A DNA stretch of 64,000 nucleotides from Mycolicibacterium rufum (lineage in GTDB: Bacteria > Actinomycetota > Actinomycetes > Mycobacteriales > Mycobacteriaceae). Positions 34,836 to 43,383 of this stretch are shown here, piece after piece (the first letter of the stretch is position 1; every line of letters begins with the position of its first letter). The notes under the pieces are model-generated. The model searched no databases, was not told the origin of the DNA, and saw only the letters and a program-made list of their open reading frames with translations. Location of the stretch: positions 3,100,001 to 3,164,000 of the forward strand of contig NZ_CP092427.2 in assembly GCF_022374875.2 (NCBI RefSeq), read 5' to 3'. A program made the position numbers and the translations under genes.

Positions 34836-36014
34836 GTGGCCTTCCATGCCGTCATCTCCGGCGCCGGCATCGCCGGCCCAGCCCTCGCTCATCAACTCGA
34901 CGCCCGCGGATGGCGCGCGACCGTCCTCGAGCGTCACCCGCAGCGGCGCGACGAGGGACAGAACGTCGACATCCGCGGAGCGGCCCGCGAGGTCATCCGC
35001 CGCATGGGGATCGACGCCGACGTCCGCGCCGCCACCACCGGGGAGCTCGGTACCCGCTTCGTCACCGCCGACGGAACACCCGCGGCATCGTTTCCGGTGG
35101 CGCGCCCGGGCCGGCCCGACGGACCCACGGCCGAGCTGGAGATCCTGCGCGGCGAGCTGTCCCGGATCCTCGTCGAGCGCACCGCCGACCGCACCGACTA
35201 CCTCTTCGGCACCCAGCTGGCCGATGTCACCGACCACGGCGACCACGTCAGCGCCACGCTGGACGACGGCACCGCGATCGACGCCGACGTACTCGTGATC
35301 GCCGAGGGACTGCACTCCCGCTCCCGCCGGTTCGTCAGTTCTGTCGAGGTGCGGGACCTCGGCATGTACCTCGCGTACGTCACGCTGCCGCGCCGGGACA
35401 CCGACGACAGCTGGTGGAACTGGCAGCACGCGACGAAGTCGCGCTCGGTGCATCTGCGTCCCGACAACGTCGGCACCACCCGGGCGATTCTGACGTTCTT
35501 CTCCGATGTGCGCGGCCTCGAGGATCTCGGCCGGCGCGACCAGATCAGCCTGCTGCGCCGCACGTTCGCCGACGTCGGCGGCGCGGCCCCGCGCATCCTC
35601 GACGAGCTCGACGACGCGCCGATGTACTTCTCGACCGTCGGTCAGGTGCACCCGCCGTCGTGGAGCAGGGGCCGCATCGGGCTGCTCGGCGACAGCGCCT
35701 TCTGCAACGCCACGTTCGGGGGCGCGGGCACCAGCCTTGCGCTGATCGGCGCCTACCTGCTGGCCGGCGAACTGGCCGCCGGACCCGACCCGGCCGCGGC
35801 GTTGACGCGGTATCAGCAGGCGATGCAACCGTTCGTCAGGAGCGCGCCCGTCGTGCGCGGCGAGATGCTCCGGCTCGCGAACCCGCGCTCGCCGTGGGGA
35901 ATTCGCGCTGTGCACGCCGGTGCGCGGCTCGCGGCAGGACCGCTGGGTCGAGCGGTCGGTGCGGTGACGGGTGTGGCCGGCATCGGCGGGGACGAGCTGG
36001 CGCTACCCGACTGA
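34836..36014 (+). CDS. FAD-dependent monooxygenase (PHBH fold)
   Basis: 392 residues. GxGxxG FAD motif ISGAGIAGPALAHQL near the N-terminus, Asp/Gly motif RGRIGLLGDSAFCNATFGGAGTSLALIGAYLL at about residues 275-306. These are group A flavin hydroxylases of small aromatic or polyketide compounds and also occur as antibiotic-inactivating enzymes. GTG 34836 places the FAD motif at the usual distance from the start. It stands alone, with no cluster to indicate a substrate. Confidence 0.88.
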   Translation: MAFHAVISGAGIAGPALAHQLDARGWRATVLERHPQRRDEGQNVDIRGAAREVIRRMGIDADVRAATTGELGTRFVTADGTPAASFPVARPGRPDGPTAELEILRGELSRILVERTADRTDYLFGTQLADVTDHGDHVSATLDDGTAIDADVLVIAEGLHSRSRRFVSSVEVRDLGMYLAYVTLPRRDTDDSWWNWQHATKSRSVHLRPDNVGTTRAILTFFSDVRGLEDLGRRDQISLLRRTFADVGGAAPRILDELDDAPMYFSTVGQVHPPSWSRGRIGLLGDSAFCNATFGGAGTSLALIGAYLLAGELAAGPDPAAALTRYQQAMQPFVRSAPVVRGEMLRLANPRSPWGIRAVHAGARLAAGPLGRAVGAVTGVAGIGGDELALPD

Positions 36015-36026
36015 CGCCGCGTGCCG

Positions 36027-36434
36027 TCAGTCCGGCAGGACTGTCTCGATCAGCGCCCACTCCGCGCGGCTCACCCAGGACGGGTTCGCCTGCTGTGGCG
36101 CACGGAAGACCTCCATCGATCGCAGGCCGGGCAGTCGGCTCAGCTCGGCGGCGGTCACCGGCCGGCTCAGCAGCGGGATGTCGACGGGCACATGCCAGCG
36201 ACCGTCCTCGTCGACCGGGTCACCGAGCAGTCGGCCGCAGCCCCAGATCCCGCGGTCGCGGTGTGTCGTCACCCACAGCAGCACTCGCTGGTCGGCGTGC
36301 ATCAGCCGCGACCGGTAGTTGGCGGCCACACACCACTGCGGCCGGGCGCGGCCGGCCGCGCGCATGGCGTCGACCGGGGTGCGGCGCGGGTTGCACTTGA
36401 TGACCCACGCGCCCAACGTCTCCGGAGTGACCAC
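36027..36434 (-). CDS. EVE-like (PUA-fold) domain protein
   Basis: 135 residues. The N-terminal GAWVIKCNP, central VLLWVTTHRDRGIWGCGRL and late RSMEVFRAPQQANP stretches resemble EVE-domain proteins, a PUA-like fold that recognises modified nucleobases and is frequent near restriction or RNA-modification systems. Family assignment is moderate. GTG 36434 begins 3 bases after the aldo/keto reductase stop, so it is the last gene of the doxX-sigma-Rieske run. Confidence 0.6.
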   Translation of the reverse strand: MVTPETLGAWVIKCNPRRTPVDAMRAAGRARPQWCVAANYRSRLMHADQRVLLWVTTHRDRGIWGCGRLLGDPVDEDGRWHVPVDIPLLSRPVTAAELSRLPGLRSMEVFRAPQQANPSWVSRAEWALIETVLPD

Positions 36435-36437
36435 GCC

Positions 36438-37508
36438 TCAGACGTCGGAACTCTCGCGCCACAGGTCGATACCGGACTCCACGGCGTAGCGGTCGATCTC
36501 GGCGAGCTCCTCGGCACTGAACTCCAGGTTCTTCAGCGCGCCGAGGTTCTCGTCGAGCTGGGCCACGCTGGAGGCGCCGATCAACGTCGAGGTGACCGCC
36601 GGGTCCCGCAGCACCCAGGCCAGCGCCAGCTGGGCCAGCGACTGTCCCCGGCGTTCGGCGATGCCGGCCAGACCGCGCAGCCGCTCGACGACGTCGTCGG
36701 TCACCTGCTCGTCGTCGAACGTCGGCCGGGCGGTCGCGCGCTCCACACCGCCCGCCGGCTGCTTCAGGTAGCGGTCGGTGAGCAACCCCTGCGCCAGCGC
36801 GGTGAACGCGATCGCCCCCATGCCGGCCTCGGCGAGCGTGCCGGTCAGTTCCTCTTCGATCCAGCGGTTGAGCAACGAGTACGACGGCTGGTGGATGACC
36901 AGCGGCGTGCCGAGCCGGCGGGCGATCGTCGCCGCTTCGGCGGTCTTGGCGGGGGAGTACGACGAGATGCCGACGTAGCGGGCCTTGCCCGAGCGGACCG
37001 CGGTGTCCAGCGCGCCGATCGTCTCCTCGAGCGGGGTGTTGGGATCGATGCGGTGGGAGTAGAAGATGTCGACGTAGTCGAGCCCGAGCCGGTCGAGGGA
37101 TTCGTCGAGGCTGTTCAACACGTAGGTGCGACCGCCGAGCTGGCCGTAGGGGCCCGGCCACATGTCCCAGCCGGCCTTGGTCGAGATGATCAACTCGTTG
37201 CGGTACGGCTTGAAGTCGCGGCGCAGCATCCGACCGAAGTTCTCCTCGGCGGAGCCGTACGGCGGGCCGTAGTTGTTCGCCAGGTCGAAGTGGGTGATGC
37301 CGCGGTCGAAGGCGTGCCGCAGCACCTCGCGCTGGGTGTCGAACGGGCGGTTGTCGCCGAAGTTGTACCAGAGACCCAGCGACACGGTCGGCAGCAGCAA
37401 CCCCGACGTCCCCACTCTGCGGTACGGCATCTCCGCGTAGCGCTGAGGCGAGGCGACCCAGGGGTCGTGGGTGAAAGGGACGTCGGCGACTGCGAATTGC
37501 TCGGCCAT
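36438..37508 (-). CDS. Aldo/keto reductase, YghZ/GprA-like
   Basis: 356 residues. AKR tetrad residues are visible: Asp (HFDLANNYG), Tyr (GPPYGSAEEN), Lys (IISTKAGWDMWPGPYG) and His (FYSHRIDPNTP). The WPGPYG and SYSPAKTAEA stretches match the L-glyceraldehyde 3-phosphate reductase branch (YghZ), NADPH-dependent enzymes that also detoxify methylglyoxal. ATG 37508. It follows the Rieske gene by 42 bases on the same strand and probably belongs to the same transcript. Confidence 0.9.
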   Translation of the reverse strand: MAEQFAVADVPFTHDPWVASPQRYAEMPYRRVGTSGLLLPTVSLGLWYNFGDNRPFDTQREVLRHAFDRGITHFDLANNYGPPYGSAEENFGRMLRRDFKPYRNELIISTKAGWDMWPGPYGQLGGRTYVLNSLDESLDRLGLDYVDIFYSHRIDPNTPLEETIGALDTAVRSGKARYVGISSYSPAKTAEAATIARRLGTPLVIHQPSYSLLNRWIEEELTGTLAEAGMGAIAFTALAQGLLTDRYLKQPAGGVERATARPTFDDEQVTDDVVERLRGLAGIAERRGQSLAQLALAWVLRDPAVTSTLIGASSVAQLDENLGALKNLEFSAEELAEIDRYAVESGIDLWRESSDV

Positions 37509-37550
37509 CACCTCATCGTAGGCGCGCCGGCGATGGCGGGTCGTGGGGCG

Positions 37551-38249
37551 TCATGCGGGCTCGGTGGGGGCGAGCACCTCGATCACTCCGTTGTTCTCCC
37601 GCACCTGGATCTGCGGCAGCGGCGGCGGAGCGACGGGCAGTTGATGTGTCAGCGTCTGACCCGTCAGCGAGAACGACGTCGAGTGGCAGGGGCAGCGCAG
37701 CCGCGCGTCCGGGGCGTCCAGCCAGAGCTTGCAGCCCTGGTGCGTGCAGACTCCCGAGACCGCCTGCAGCCCGCCGTCGCGGCGGTGCACGAACCCCGTC
37801 ACCGAGCCCAGGTCGAAGGCCAGGGCGCCGCCGGCCGGCAGATCGGCGGCGGCGCCGACCGCCCGCCAGGTACCGCCATTGGGTTCCAACGTGCCTTGAG
37901 TGTCCGAATCCGCCTGCGGCGGAGGGGTTGTCGGAGCCAGCAGGTTGCGGCCGACGACCAGGCCGGCGACGGCCGATGCGGCGGCCACACCGGTGCCGAC
38001 CACCACCCGGCGCCGTGTTCCCGACACGGGACCGGCGGAGGGGCGGCGGTCGTCGTGCATCTCGGCGGCCAGGCGGCGGTGCAGGTCGGCGACGAACTCC
38101 TCGCTCGGGGCGTCACTGCCGGTGCGGGCGGCGCGCAACTCGATCGCCGTGGCCATCTGCGCGGCCTCGAACTCGTCGGGCCGCGCGGGTCGCGTCCGAC
38201 GGCCCCGCAGCAGGTCCTCGACGAAGTCGCGCACTGTCCGGTCACTCAT
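37551..38249 (-). CDS. Membrane-anchored Rieske 2Fe-2S protein with cytosolic N-terminal domain
   Basis: 232 residues. Residues 1 to about 78 are hydrophilic and helical. A twin-Arg membrane helix follows (GTRRRVVVGTGVAAASAVAGLVVG, residues 77-100 in outline), then a Pro-rich linker and a Rieske domain with ligands Cys168/His170 (CTHQGC) and Cys186/His189 (CPCHSTSF) plus the Cys173/Cys188 disulfide. The Tat-type anchor puts the cluster outside. ATG 38249 lies 8 bases inside the sigma factor gene. The layout of cytosolic helical domain, single helix and exported sensor is that of an anti-sigma factor, so it may hold the sigma factor in check according to redox state. Confidence 0.88.
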   Translation of the reverse strand: MSDRTVRDFVEDLLRGRRTRPARPDEFEAAQMATAIELRAARTGSDAPSEEFVADLHRRLAAEMHDDRRPSAGPVSGTRRRVVVGTGVAAASAVAGLVVGRNLLAPTTPPPQADSDTQGTLEPNGGTWRAVGAAADLPAGGALAFDLGSVTGFVHRRDGGLQAVSGVCTHQGCKLWLDAPDARLRCPCHSTSFSLTGQTLTHQLPVAPPPLPQIQVRENNGVIEVLAPTEPA

Positions 38250-38817
38250 CGGTGCCCTCCGCATCGTTCTGCGCAGCCAAGCGTAATGCCCGGTGCTGCA
38301 ACACCTTCGCGTTCGCCACGCTGACCCCCATCTGGCCCGCGGCGTCCCGGATGCTCATCGCGTGCAGGAACCGCAGCTCCAGGATGCGCCGGTAGTTGTC
38401 CGGCAGCGCGTCGAGCAGGCCGCGCACCCGGCCGGGCGCGGCCGGGTCGGCGACCTCGTGCCCGGTCACGTCGGCCACGTCCGGGTCGATGGCGGTGACC
38501 TCCCGGCCCATCCGGTGTCGCCAGTAGGACGCGAGCACGGTGCGTGCCGTCCTGCGCAGGTAGGTGCGCACCTCGGGCACACTCGCGGAGACCCGCATCG
38601 GGCGCAGCGCCGTCGTGAAGACCTCGGCGGTCAGATCCTCCGCGTCGGGCCGGTTGCCGACCTTCGCGTACATCAGCCGGTACACCCAGGTGACATTGTC
38701 GCGGTACACCGCGTCCCAGTCGGGGTACGACGTCTCGGTCACCGGCCGCAGCCTCCCGCGCCGGGGTGACGTCGGCGCGTCGCGGGACCCGGGCATCTCA
38801 TTGTGTCCCGGGGTCAT
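38242..38817 (-). CDS. ECF-type RNA polymerase sigma factor
   Basis: 191 residues from ATG 38817 (ATG 38796 is an alternative). Sigma region 2 is at about residues 32-95 (WVYRLMYAKVGNRPDAEDLTAEVF) and region 4 at about 130-185 (LPDNYRRILELRFLHAMSIRDAAGQMGVSVANAKVLQHRALRL). Regions 1 and 3 are absent, as in ECF factors. It sits 16 bases after doxX and overlaps the Rieske gene by 8 bases. A TGTAACC sequence reading toward doxX (39376-39382, minus strand) is a possible autoregulated -35 element. Confidence 0.93.
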   Translation of the reverse strand: MTPGHNEMPGSRDAPTSPRRGRLRPVTETSYPDWDAVYRDNVTWVYRLMYAKVGNRPDAEDLTAEVFTTALRPMRVSASVPEVRTYLRRTARTVLASYWRHRMGREVTAIDPDVADVTGHEVADPAAPGRVRGLLDALPDNYRRILELRFLHAMSIRDAAGQMGVSVANAKVLQHRALRLAAQNDAEGTDE

Positions 38818-38833
38818 GGCGGGCACTGCCGAA

Positions 38834-39328
38834 TCACGCTGCCGATTCGCTGTGGGCGCGTCCCAGGCGGTGGTCCAGCGAGAGGCCGCCGGCGCCGACG
38901 ATCAGCAGGAAGAGGCTGCCGCACAGCATCGCGACCTCGAGCCGCCCCTCGTGGAAGAAGTCCCACAGGCCGCCCTCGGACGGGTAGAGCGGCGCGTCGT
39001 GCCACAGCAGCGGCACCTTGGTGATGGTCAGGGCGCCGATCATGTCCACGATCATCGGCAGCACCGCCACGCGCACCAGGATTCCGGTGAGAATCATTGC
39101 ACCGCAAATGATCTCGAAGGTGCCGTCGGCGTAGGCCAGGAACGACGCCGACGGGATCCCGGATTTCGCGAACCGGCCGGGGCCCAGGGTCTCGGGGCGC
39201 AGGAACTTCAGCACCCCCTCCCCGGCGAAGATCAGGCCGACGTACAGCCGAATCAGCACGACCGCCCCCGATGCCCGGGTGGCGGTCAGCTGGTCGATCG
39301 GGAGGGCGCGTGGTGAGAGGACGGACAT
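38834..39328 (-). CDS. DoxX-family membrane protein
   Basis: 164 residues with four membrane segments and the DoxX signatures LIRLYVGLIFAGEGVLKF and FLAYADGTFEIICGAMILTGILVR. DoxX proteins in mycobacteria take part in membrane redox and thiol stress complexes (for example with SodA and SseA). ATG 39328. It is the first gene of the five-gene run leading to the sigma factor and Rieske protein, and its presence supports a redox theme. Confidence 0.88.
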   Translation of the reverse strand: MSVLSPRALPIDQLTATRASGAVVLIRLYVGLIFAGEGVLKFLRPETLGPGRFAKSGIPSASFLAYADGTFEIICGAMILTGILVRVAVLPMIVDMIGALTITKVPLLWHDAPLYPSEGGLWDFFHEGRLEVAMLCGSLFLLIVGAGGLSLDHRLGRAHSESAA

Positions 39329-39394
39329 GGGTGGGCCTTTCTCGACGGGTGGTCTCGTCAAGAGGTAGGCAGGCGGGTTACATCAGCGGCGCTG

Positions 39395-40652
39395 TCACCG
39401 CCGCAGGGGCGCTGCCGCCTCGAACTCGGCGGCCTTGCCCGCCGACTGCCAGCGCAGCCAGCGCTCCCACCGGTCCAGGTTCGACCGCTGCCAGGACCGG
39501 TCGAGCCGCGGCGACACCCGCCGGGCGATCTCCAGGGCGGCGACCATGGGGAACCGCAACGCCAGCAGAACGATTCCCGGCAGCGCCGACGGCAGCCGGT
39601 AGCGGCGCCGGTTCCACGGCAGCATGTACAACCCGAGATAACCGGCCTGCAGCCGGTAGTGGTACTCGGCCCGCAACCGGCCGAGCCCCCGGTGCGTCGC
39701 GGTGGGCGCGAAGGCCGGCACGAATGACTCGACGAGTTCGGCGCCGTCGGATCCGCTGTCGTGGCTGCGCGCAGAGTCGGCCATCAGCAGGATGCGCCAC
39801 GCGTCGGCGACCGTCTCGGGGAAGTAGCCGGTGCAGCGCACCCCGACGAGGTGACCGCAGTAGCGGTTGAAGTGCAGGACCGCCCGCATCTCCGCGGGCG
39901 AGGTCAGATGGCCGAGCAGGAACAGCCCCAAGGCGGGGGCCACGCTGCCGCCGAGCAGGGTCAGCAGCATCGCGGACTGGCTGATCGGCAGACCCCAACG
40001 CCGCGCGTCCCATTCCGGGTGCTGCCTGACCCGTTCGCGGACGCTGACGTGCATGATCCGCACGTGCAGCGAGATGCTGCGGCCGGCGGAACCGGGAGTG
40101 AGGATCGCCCCCGGCCGGCACACCTCGATCCACCAGCGCGACGTCTCCAGGTAGCGGTGCAGGGCGCGTCGGCCGGCGTACCCCCCGGACAGCGACAGCG
40201 GGACGGCGAGCCAGCCCTCGGTGTTAGGTGTCGGTGGTGCCGGCGTTGCCGAGCGCCCCGAGCGCGTAGGCCCAGCGGCGCCACACCGCTGCGCCCCGCT
40301 CCACGAGGTCGGGGTCCACCCAGTCCGGCAGGTGCTCGAACTCCTCGAACAACTCCCGCATCGACGGCGGCGCCTCGGGGACGCTGTCGATGCCGTCGCG
40401 CTGGGCCCGCTCGACCAGGTCCCGGGCGCGGCGGGCGCCCAGCTCGCCGTGGTAGGTCTCGGCGACGAATCGCTCGGCCACCGGATCGCCCTCGGTGAGG
40501 CCGTCGATGAACGCGCGGGCGACCGCATCGCAGGGGTACGGGTCGACCCCGGTCAGCCGCCGGACCGCGATTCGCAGCCGGGCCCGTCGCGGACCCACGT
40601 CCGGGTAACGGAACGCGGTCGGCGCCCCGGGCGGGCGGACGCTGTCGGCCAT
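39395..40652 (-). pseudogene. MpaB-family oxygenase (DUF2236), frameshifted
   Basis: Two overlapping frames together encode one protein of about 420 residues. The N-terminal 142 residues (start ATG 40652) end at a TAA at 40224-40226 after GNAGTTDT. The adjacent frame continues directly with TEGWLAVPLSLSGGYAGRRAL through the heme-binding-type helical region (SLHVRIMHVSVRERVR, HFNRYCGHLVGV) to 39395. One extra base in the C-C-T-A-A-C-A-C-C stretch explains it: removing an A restores a T-Y-T-E-G-W-like reading. MpaB/Lcp-related proteins are heme oxygenases or peptidase-like proteins of unclear role. A sequencing error is possible. Confidence 0.8.
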
Positions 40653-40703
40653 CGCTCTGTCATAGCGCAGCGCACCCCGCCCCGGGTGACGAACGCGCCG
40701 CGC

Positions 40704-40811
40704 TCAGGTGGCGGGCGTGTCGCCGTCGTCAATGGGCAGCGCTTCCGCGCCCGGCGTGGCCGGGGTGGTCAGTACCTCGTCGGCCTGGTCGTCAGGTTCG
40801 GGAGAGGTCAT
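40704..40811 (-). CDS. Short acidic protein of 35 residues
   Basis: A small reading frame from ATG 40811 (MTSPEPDDQADEV to the C-terminal DDGDTPAT) rich in Asp, Pro and Thr, with a good GAAAGGA ribosome binding site 8 bases before the ATG. There is no recognised domain and it is likely unstructured. It is divergent from the MOSC fusion gene and lies 51 bases before the broken MpaB gene on the same strand. Short coding length keeps confidence low. Confidence 0.4.
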   Translation of the reverse strand: MTSPEPDDQADEVLTTPATPGAEALPIDDGDTPAT

Positions 40812-40972
40812 CGCGGGTCCTTTCGGGTGGTCGAGTCGCTCGTTCGAGCGGGGAGGATGCGTGACACTTTCGAGCTCGTGCGTAACGCGTGCCATTCCCT
40901 GCGGTACCCGCGTGTGCGCCGCGGTAATCGCTTTCCGCTGCGCGGCGGCGAGCGCGGCGGGAGGATGGCGCG

Positions 40973-42721
40973 GTGGCCACCCTGGTGTCTGTCAACGTCG
41001 GTCTGCCCGAGGACATCGCGTGGAACGGCCGCACCGTCCACACCGGGGCGTGGAAACACCCGGTGACCGGACCGCGCCGGGTACGCCGCCTGAACATCGA
41101 CGGCGACGGCCAGGGAGACCTCGGCGGGCACGGCGGAGAGAACCGCGCGGTGTTGGTCTACCAGCTCGACTCCTACCGGCACTGGGCGCGGGAATTCGGC
41201 CGTGACGATCTGGAACCGGGCTTGCTGGGCGAGAACCTCACCGTCGAGGGCCTGCCCGACGACGAGGTCTGCATCGGCGACCGCTACCGGGTGGGCGAGG
41301 TGGTTCTCGAGGTCACGCAGCCGCGGGTCACCTGCTATCGCGCCGGCATGCGGATCGGCGAGCCCCGGATGGCCGCGTTGCTGGTCGCGCACCGCCGCCC
41401 AGGCTTCTACTGCCGGGTCATCACCGAGGGGGACCTCGAAGCCGGCCTGGACATCGTCAAAATCGCCGACGGCCCGGAGGGCGTGACCGTCGCCGAGATC
41501 GACGCGCTGCTCTACCTGCCCGGCCATCCGCGGGACACCCTCGAGCGCGCGCTGCGCATCCCCGCGCTCAGCCCGGGCTGGCAGATGTCGCTGCAGGCGC
41601 TCGCCGACGAGGACGGCACGACGACGGGCAACGCGGGGCTCGCCGTCACGGGTCCCCCGCCGGCGTGGACCGGCTTCCGCGCGCTGTCGGTCCGCGAGGT
41701 GCACGACGAGAGCCGCTCGGTCCGGTCGGTGCTGCTCGCCGACCCTTCCGGTGTGCCGCTGCCCGATTGGATTGCCGGACAGGCGATCACGCTGCGCATC
41801 CCGGGTGCCGACGGATCGGCGGCGCTGGTGCGCAGCTACTCCCTGTCCAATGCGCCCGGCGGCGGGCGGTACCGGATCAGCGTCAAGCGGGAGCCGCACG
41901 GGGCGGCCAGCGGCTACCTGCACTCCCGGCTGCGTCCGGGCGACGTGCTCGACGTCGCCGCGCCGCGGGGCACGTTCCGGCTCGGTGACGACGCGTCGCC
42001 CGTCGTGCTGGTCTCCGCCGGCGTCGGGGTGACGCCGGTGCTGTCGATGCTGTACGCGCTCGTCGCGGCGGGCACCGACAGGCCGGTGTGGTGGCTGCAC
42101 GGTGCCCGCGACGGCGCCGAACACCCCTTCGCCGCCGAGGCGAGGGAGCTGCTGAAACGGTTGCCGCACAGCAGATTCCACGTCATGTACAGCCAACCGG
42201 CGGAGAGTGACCGGCCCGGGGTGGACTACGACGAGCGCGGCCGGCTCGCGGGCGTGGCGCTCGACGCCCTCGACGTGCCGCGTGACGCCAGCGCCTACGT
42301 GTGCGGGCCTGCGGTCTTCATGACCGAGATGGAGGCGGCGCTGATCGCCCACGGTCTGGACGCCTCCCGGGTGCACACCGAACTGTTCGGCGCCGGGCCC
42401 GCGCTGACGCCCGGTATCGCCGCGCACGCGGTGCCGCCGCACCAGCCCGCCGGCGCGCCCGGACCTGGACCCGACGTGCAGTTCGCTCGCAGCGGTCTCT
42501 CGGCGCCCTGGGGGCCGCCCGCGACGACCCTGCTCGAGTTCGCCGAGGCCTGCGACGTCCCCACCCGCTGGTCCTGCCGGACCGGGGTGTGCCACAACTG
42601 CGAGACCGCGCTGCTGGCCGGGGCCGTCCGCTACGCGCCCGAGCCGCTCGAGCCGCCCGCCGAGGGCAACGTCCTGATCTGCTGTGCGCAGCCGACGGAA
42701 GCCGTCGTGCTCGATCTCTGA
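40973..42721 (+). CDS. MOSC domain - ferredoxin reductase - 2Fe-2S ferredoxin fusion
   Basis: 582 residues in three parts. A YiiM-like MOSC domain fills residues 1 to about 215, with the conserved Cys in QPRVTCYRAGMRIG that should bind the molybdenum cofactor. A ferredoxin-NADP reductase-type FAD/NAD(P) module runs from about 225 to 470 (RSYSLSNAP, SAGVGVTPVLSML, YVCGPAVFM). The last 100 residues are a plant-type ferredoxin with CRTGVCHNC and a final ICCAQP Cys. One polypeptide thus links NAD(P)H, flavin, Fe-S and Mo-co, as expected for a self-sufficient reductase of N-hydroxylated compounds. GTG 40973. Confidence 0.88.
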   Translation: MATLVSVNVGLPEDIAWNGRTVHTGAWKHPVTGPRRVRRLNIDGDGQGDLGGHGGENRAVLVYQLDSYRHWAREFGRDDLEPGLLGENLTVEGLPDDEVCIGDRYRVGEVVLEVTQPRVTCYRAGMRIGEPRMAALLVAHRRPGFYCRVITEGDLEAGLDIVKIADGPEGVTVAEIDALLYLPGHPRDTLERALRIPALSPGWQMSLQALADEDGTTTGNAGLAVTGPPPAWTGFRALSVREVHDESRSVRSVLLADPSGVPLPDWIAGQAITLRIPGADGSAALVRSYSLSNAPGGGRYRISVKREPHGAASGYLHSRLRPGDVLDVAAPRGTFRLGDDASPVVLVSAGVGVTPVLSMLYALVAAGTDRPVWWLHGARDGAEHPFAAEARELLKRLPHSRFHVMYSQPAESDRPGVDYDERGRLAGVALDALDVPRDASAYVCGPAVFMTEMEAALIAHGLDASRVHTELFGAGPALTPGIAAHAVPPHQPAGAPGPGPDVQFARSGLSAPWGPPATTLLEFAEACDVPTRWSCRTGVCHNCETALLAGAVRYAPEPLEPPAEGNVLICCAQPTEAVVLDL

Positions 42722-42725
42722 ATGA

Positions 42726-43295
42726 CTATGCCGCGCTGAGGAATTCGCGCGGACTGCGGTCAGTGAGCGCCCGCACCGGTTGCCACCGGAACACGCCCGC
42801 GCCCTGGGCGTAGGACAGGTGCCCGCCCAGCGCGCCGCCGACGCCCATCGCGATCAGCCCGAGCAGGCAGTAGCGGCGCGCGGCCGCCGGCCGCTCCCGG
42901 CGGTAGGCGCGGTAGGACAGCGCGAACAGCGCCACCGCGGTGCCGTTCGACGCGGCGTGCACCACGCCGACCCGCTGTTGCGGCCGGTTGAGCAGCGCGT
43001 AGTCGGCCCACCCGGCCAGCACCGTCGGGGGAGTCGCCGCCAGTCCGATGCCGACCAGCCGGCGGGCGGTCGCCGGATCCTTGAACACCACGTCGAAGAC
43101 GATCGACGAGGACCACGCCCCGATCGGCACCGTCACCAACAGAGGGTGCACCGGGTGGCCCAGCCACGAGCCGCGCAGCACCGTGCCGAGGTGGGCACGA
43201 TCGACCACGGTGCCGGCGACCCGGGAGGCCGATTCTGCGGTGCGGTCCAGGAACCGGAAACGCTCGACGGCGGCGAGCACGCGATGCAGGTTCAT
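42726..43295 (-). CDS. DUF2231-type membrane protein
   Basis: 189 residues with the LRGSWLGHPVHPLLVTVPIGAWSSS motif characteristic of DUF2231 and about four membrane helices after it (VGIGLAATPPTVLAGWADY, AVALFALSYRAYRR, CLLGLIAMGVGGALGGHL). The paired His residues in the HPVHP motif suggest heme or metal binding. Such proteins often sit near Rieske or cytochrome genes. ATG 43295; it is convergent with the MOSC fusion (4 bases between stops) and divergent from the F420 enzyme. Confidence 0.85.
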   Translation of the reverse strand: MNLHRVLAAVERFRFLDRTAESASRVAGTVVDRAHLGTVLRGSWLGHPVHPLLVTVPIGAWSSSIVFDVVFKDPATARRLVGIGLAATPPTVLAGWADYALLNRPQQRVGVVHAASNGTAVALFALSYRAYRRERPAAARRYCLLGLIAMGVGGALGGHLSYAQGAGVFRWQPVRALTDRSPREFLSAA

Positions 43296-43383
43296 ACCCG
43301 GGGCTCTACCCGGTTCCGGCGTCGTCAACCGCCCTGTGCGGTGGGTAGGCATGAATGCGCCCGCGCGGGGTAAGCGCCCGGGC

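Noticed and set aside
36021..38324. 767-codon frame on the plus strand opposite the Rieske/aldo-keto reductase genes
   Set aside because: Shadow of three well-supported minus-strand genes; no recognisable domains.
40220..40230. Programmed ribosomal frameshift in the MpaB gene
   Set aside because: No slippery heptamer or downstream structure stands out; a simple indel is the better explanation.
40837..40850. CGCTCG-TT-CGAGCG inverted repeat upstream of the MOSC fusion
   Set aside because: The two-base loop cannot form a hairpin and in this GC-rich sequence short dyads of CG/GC are frequent by chance; too weak to annotate as an operator.
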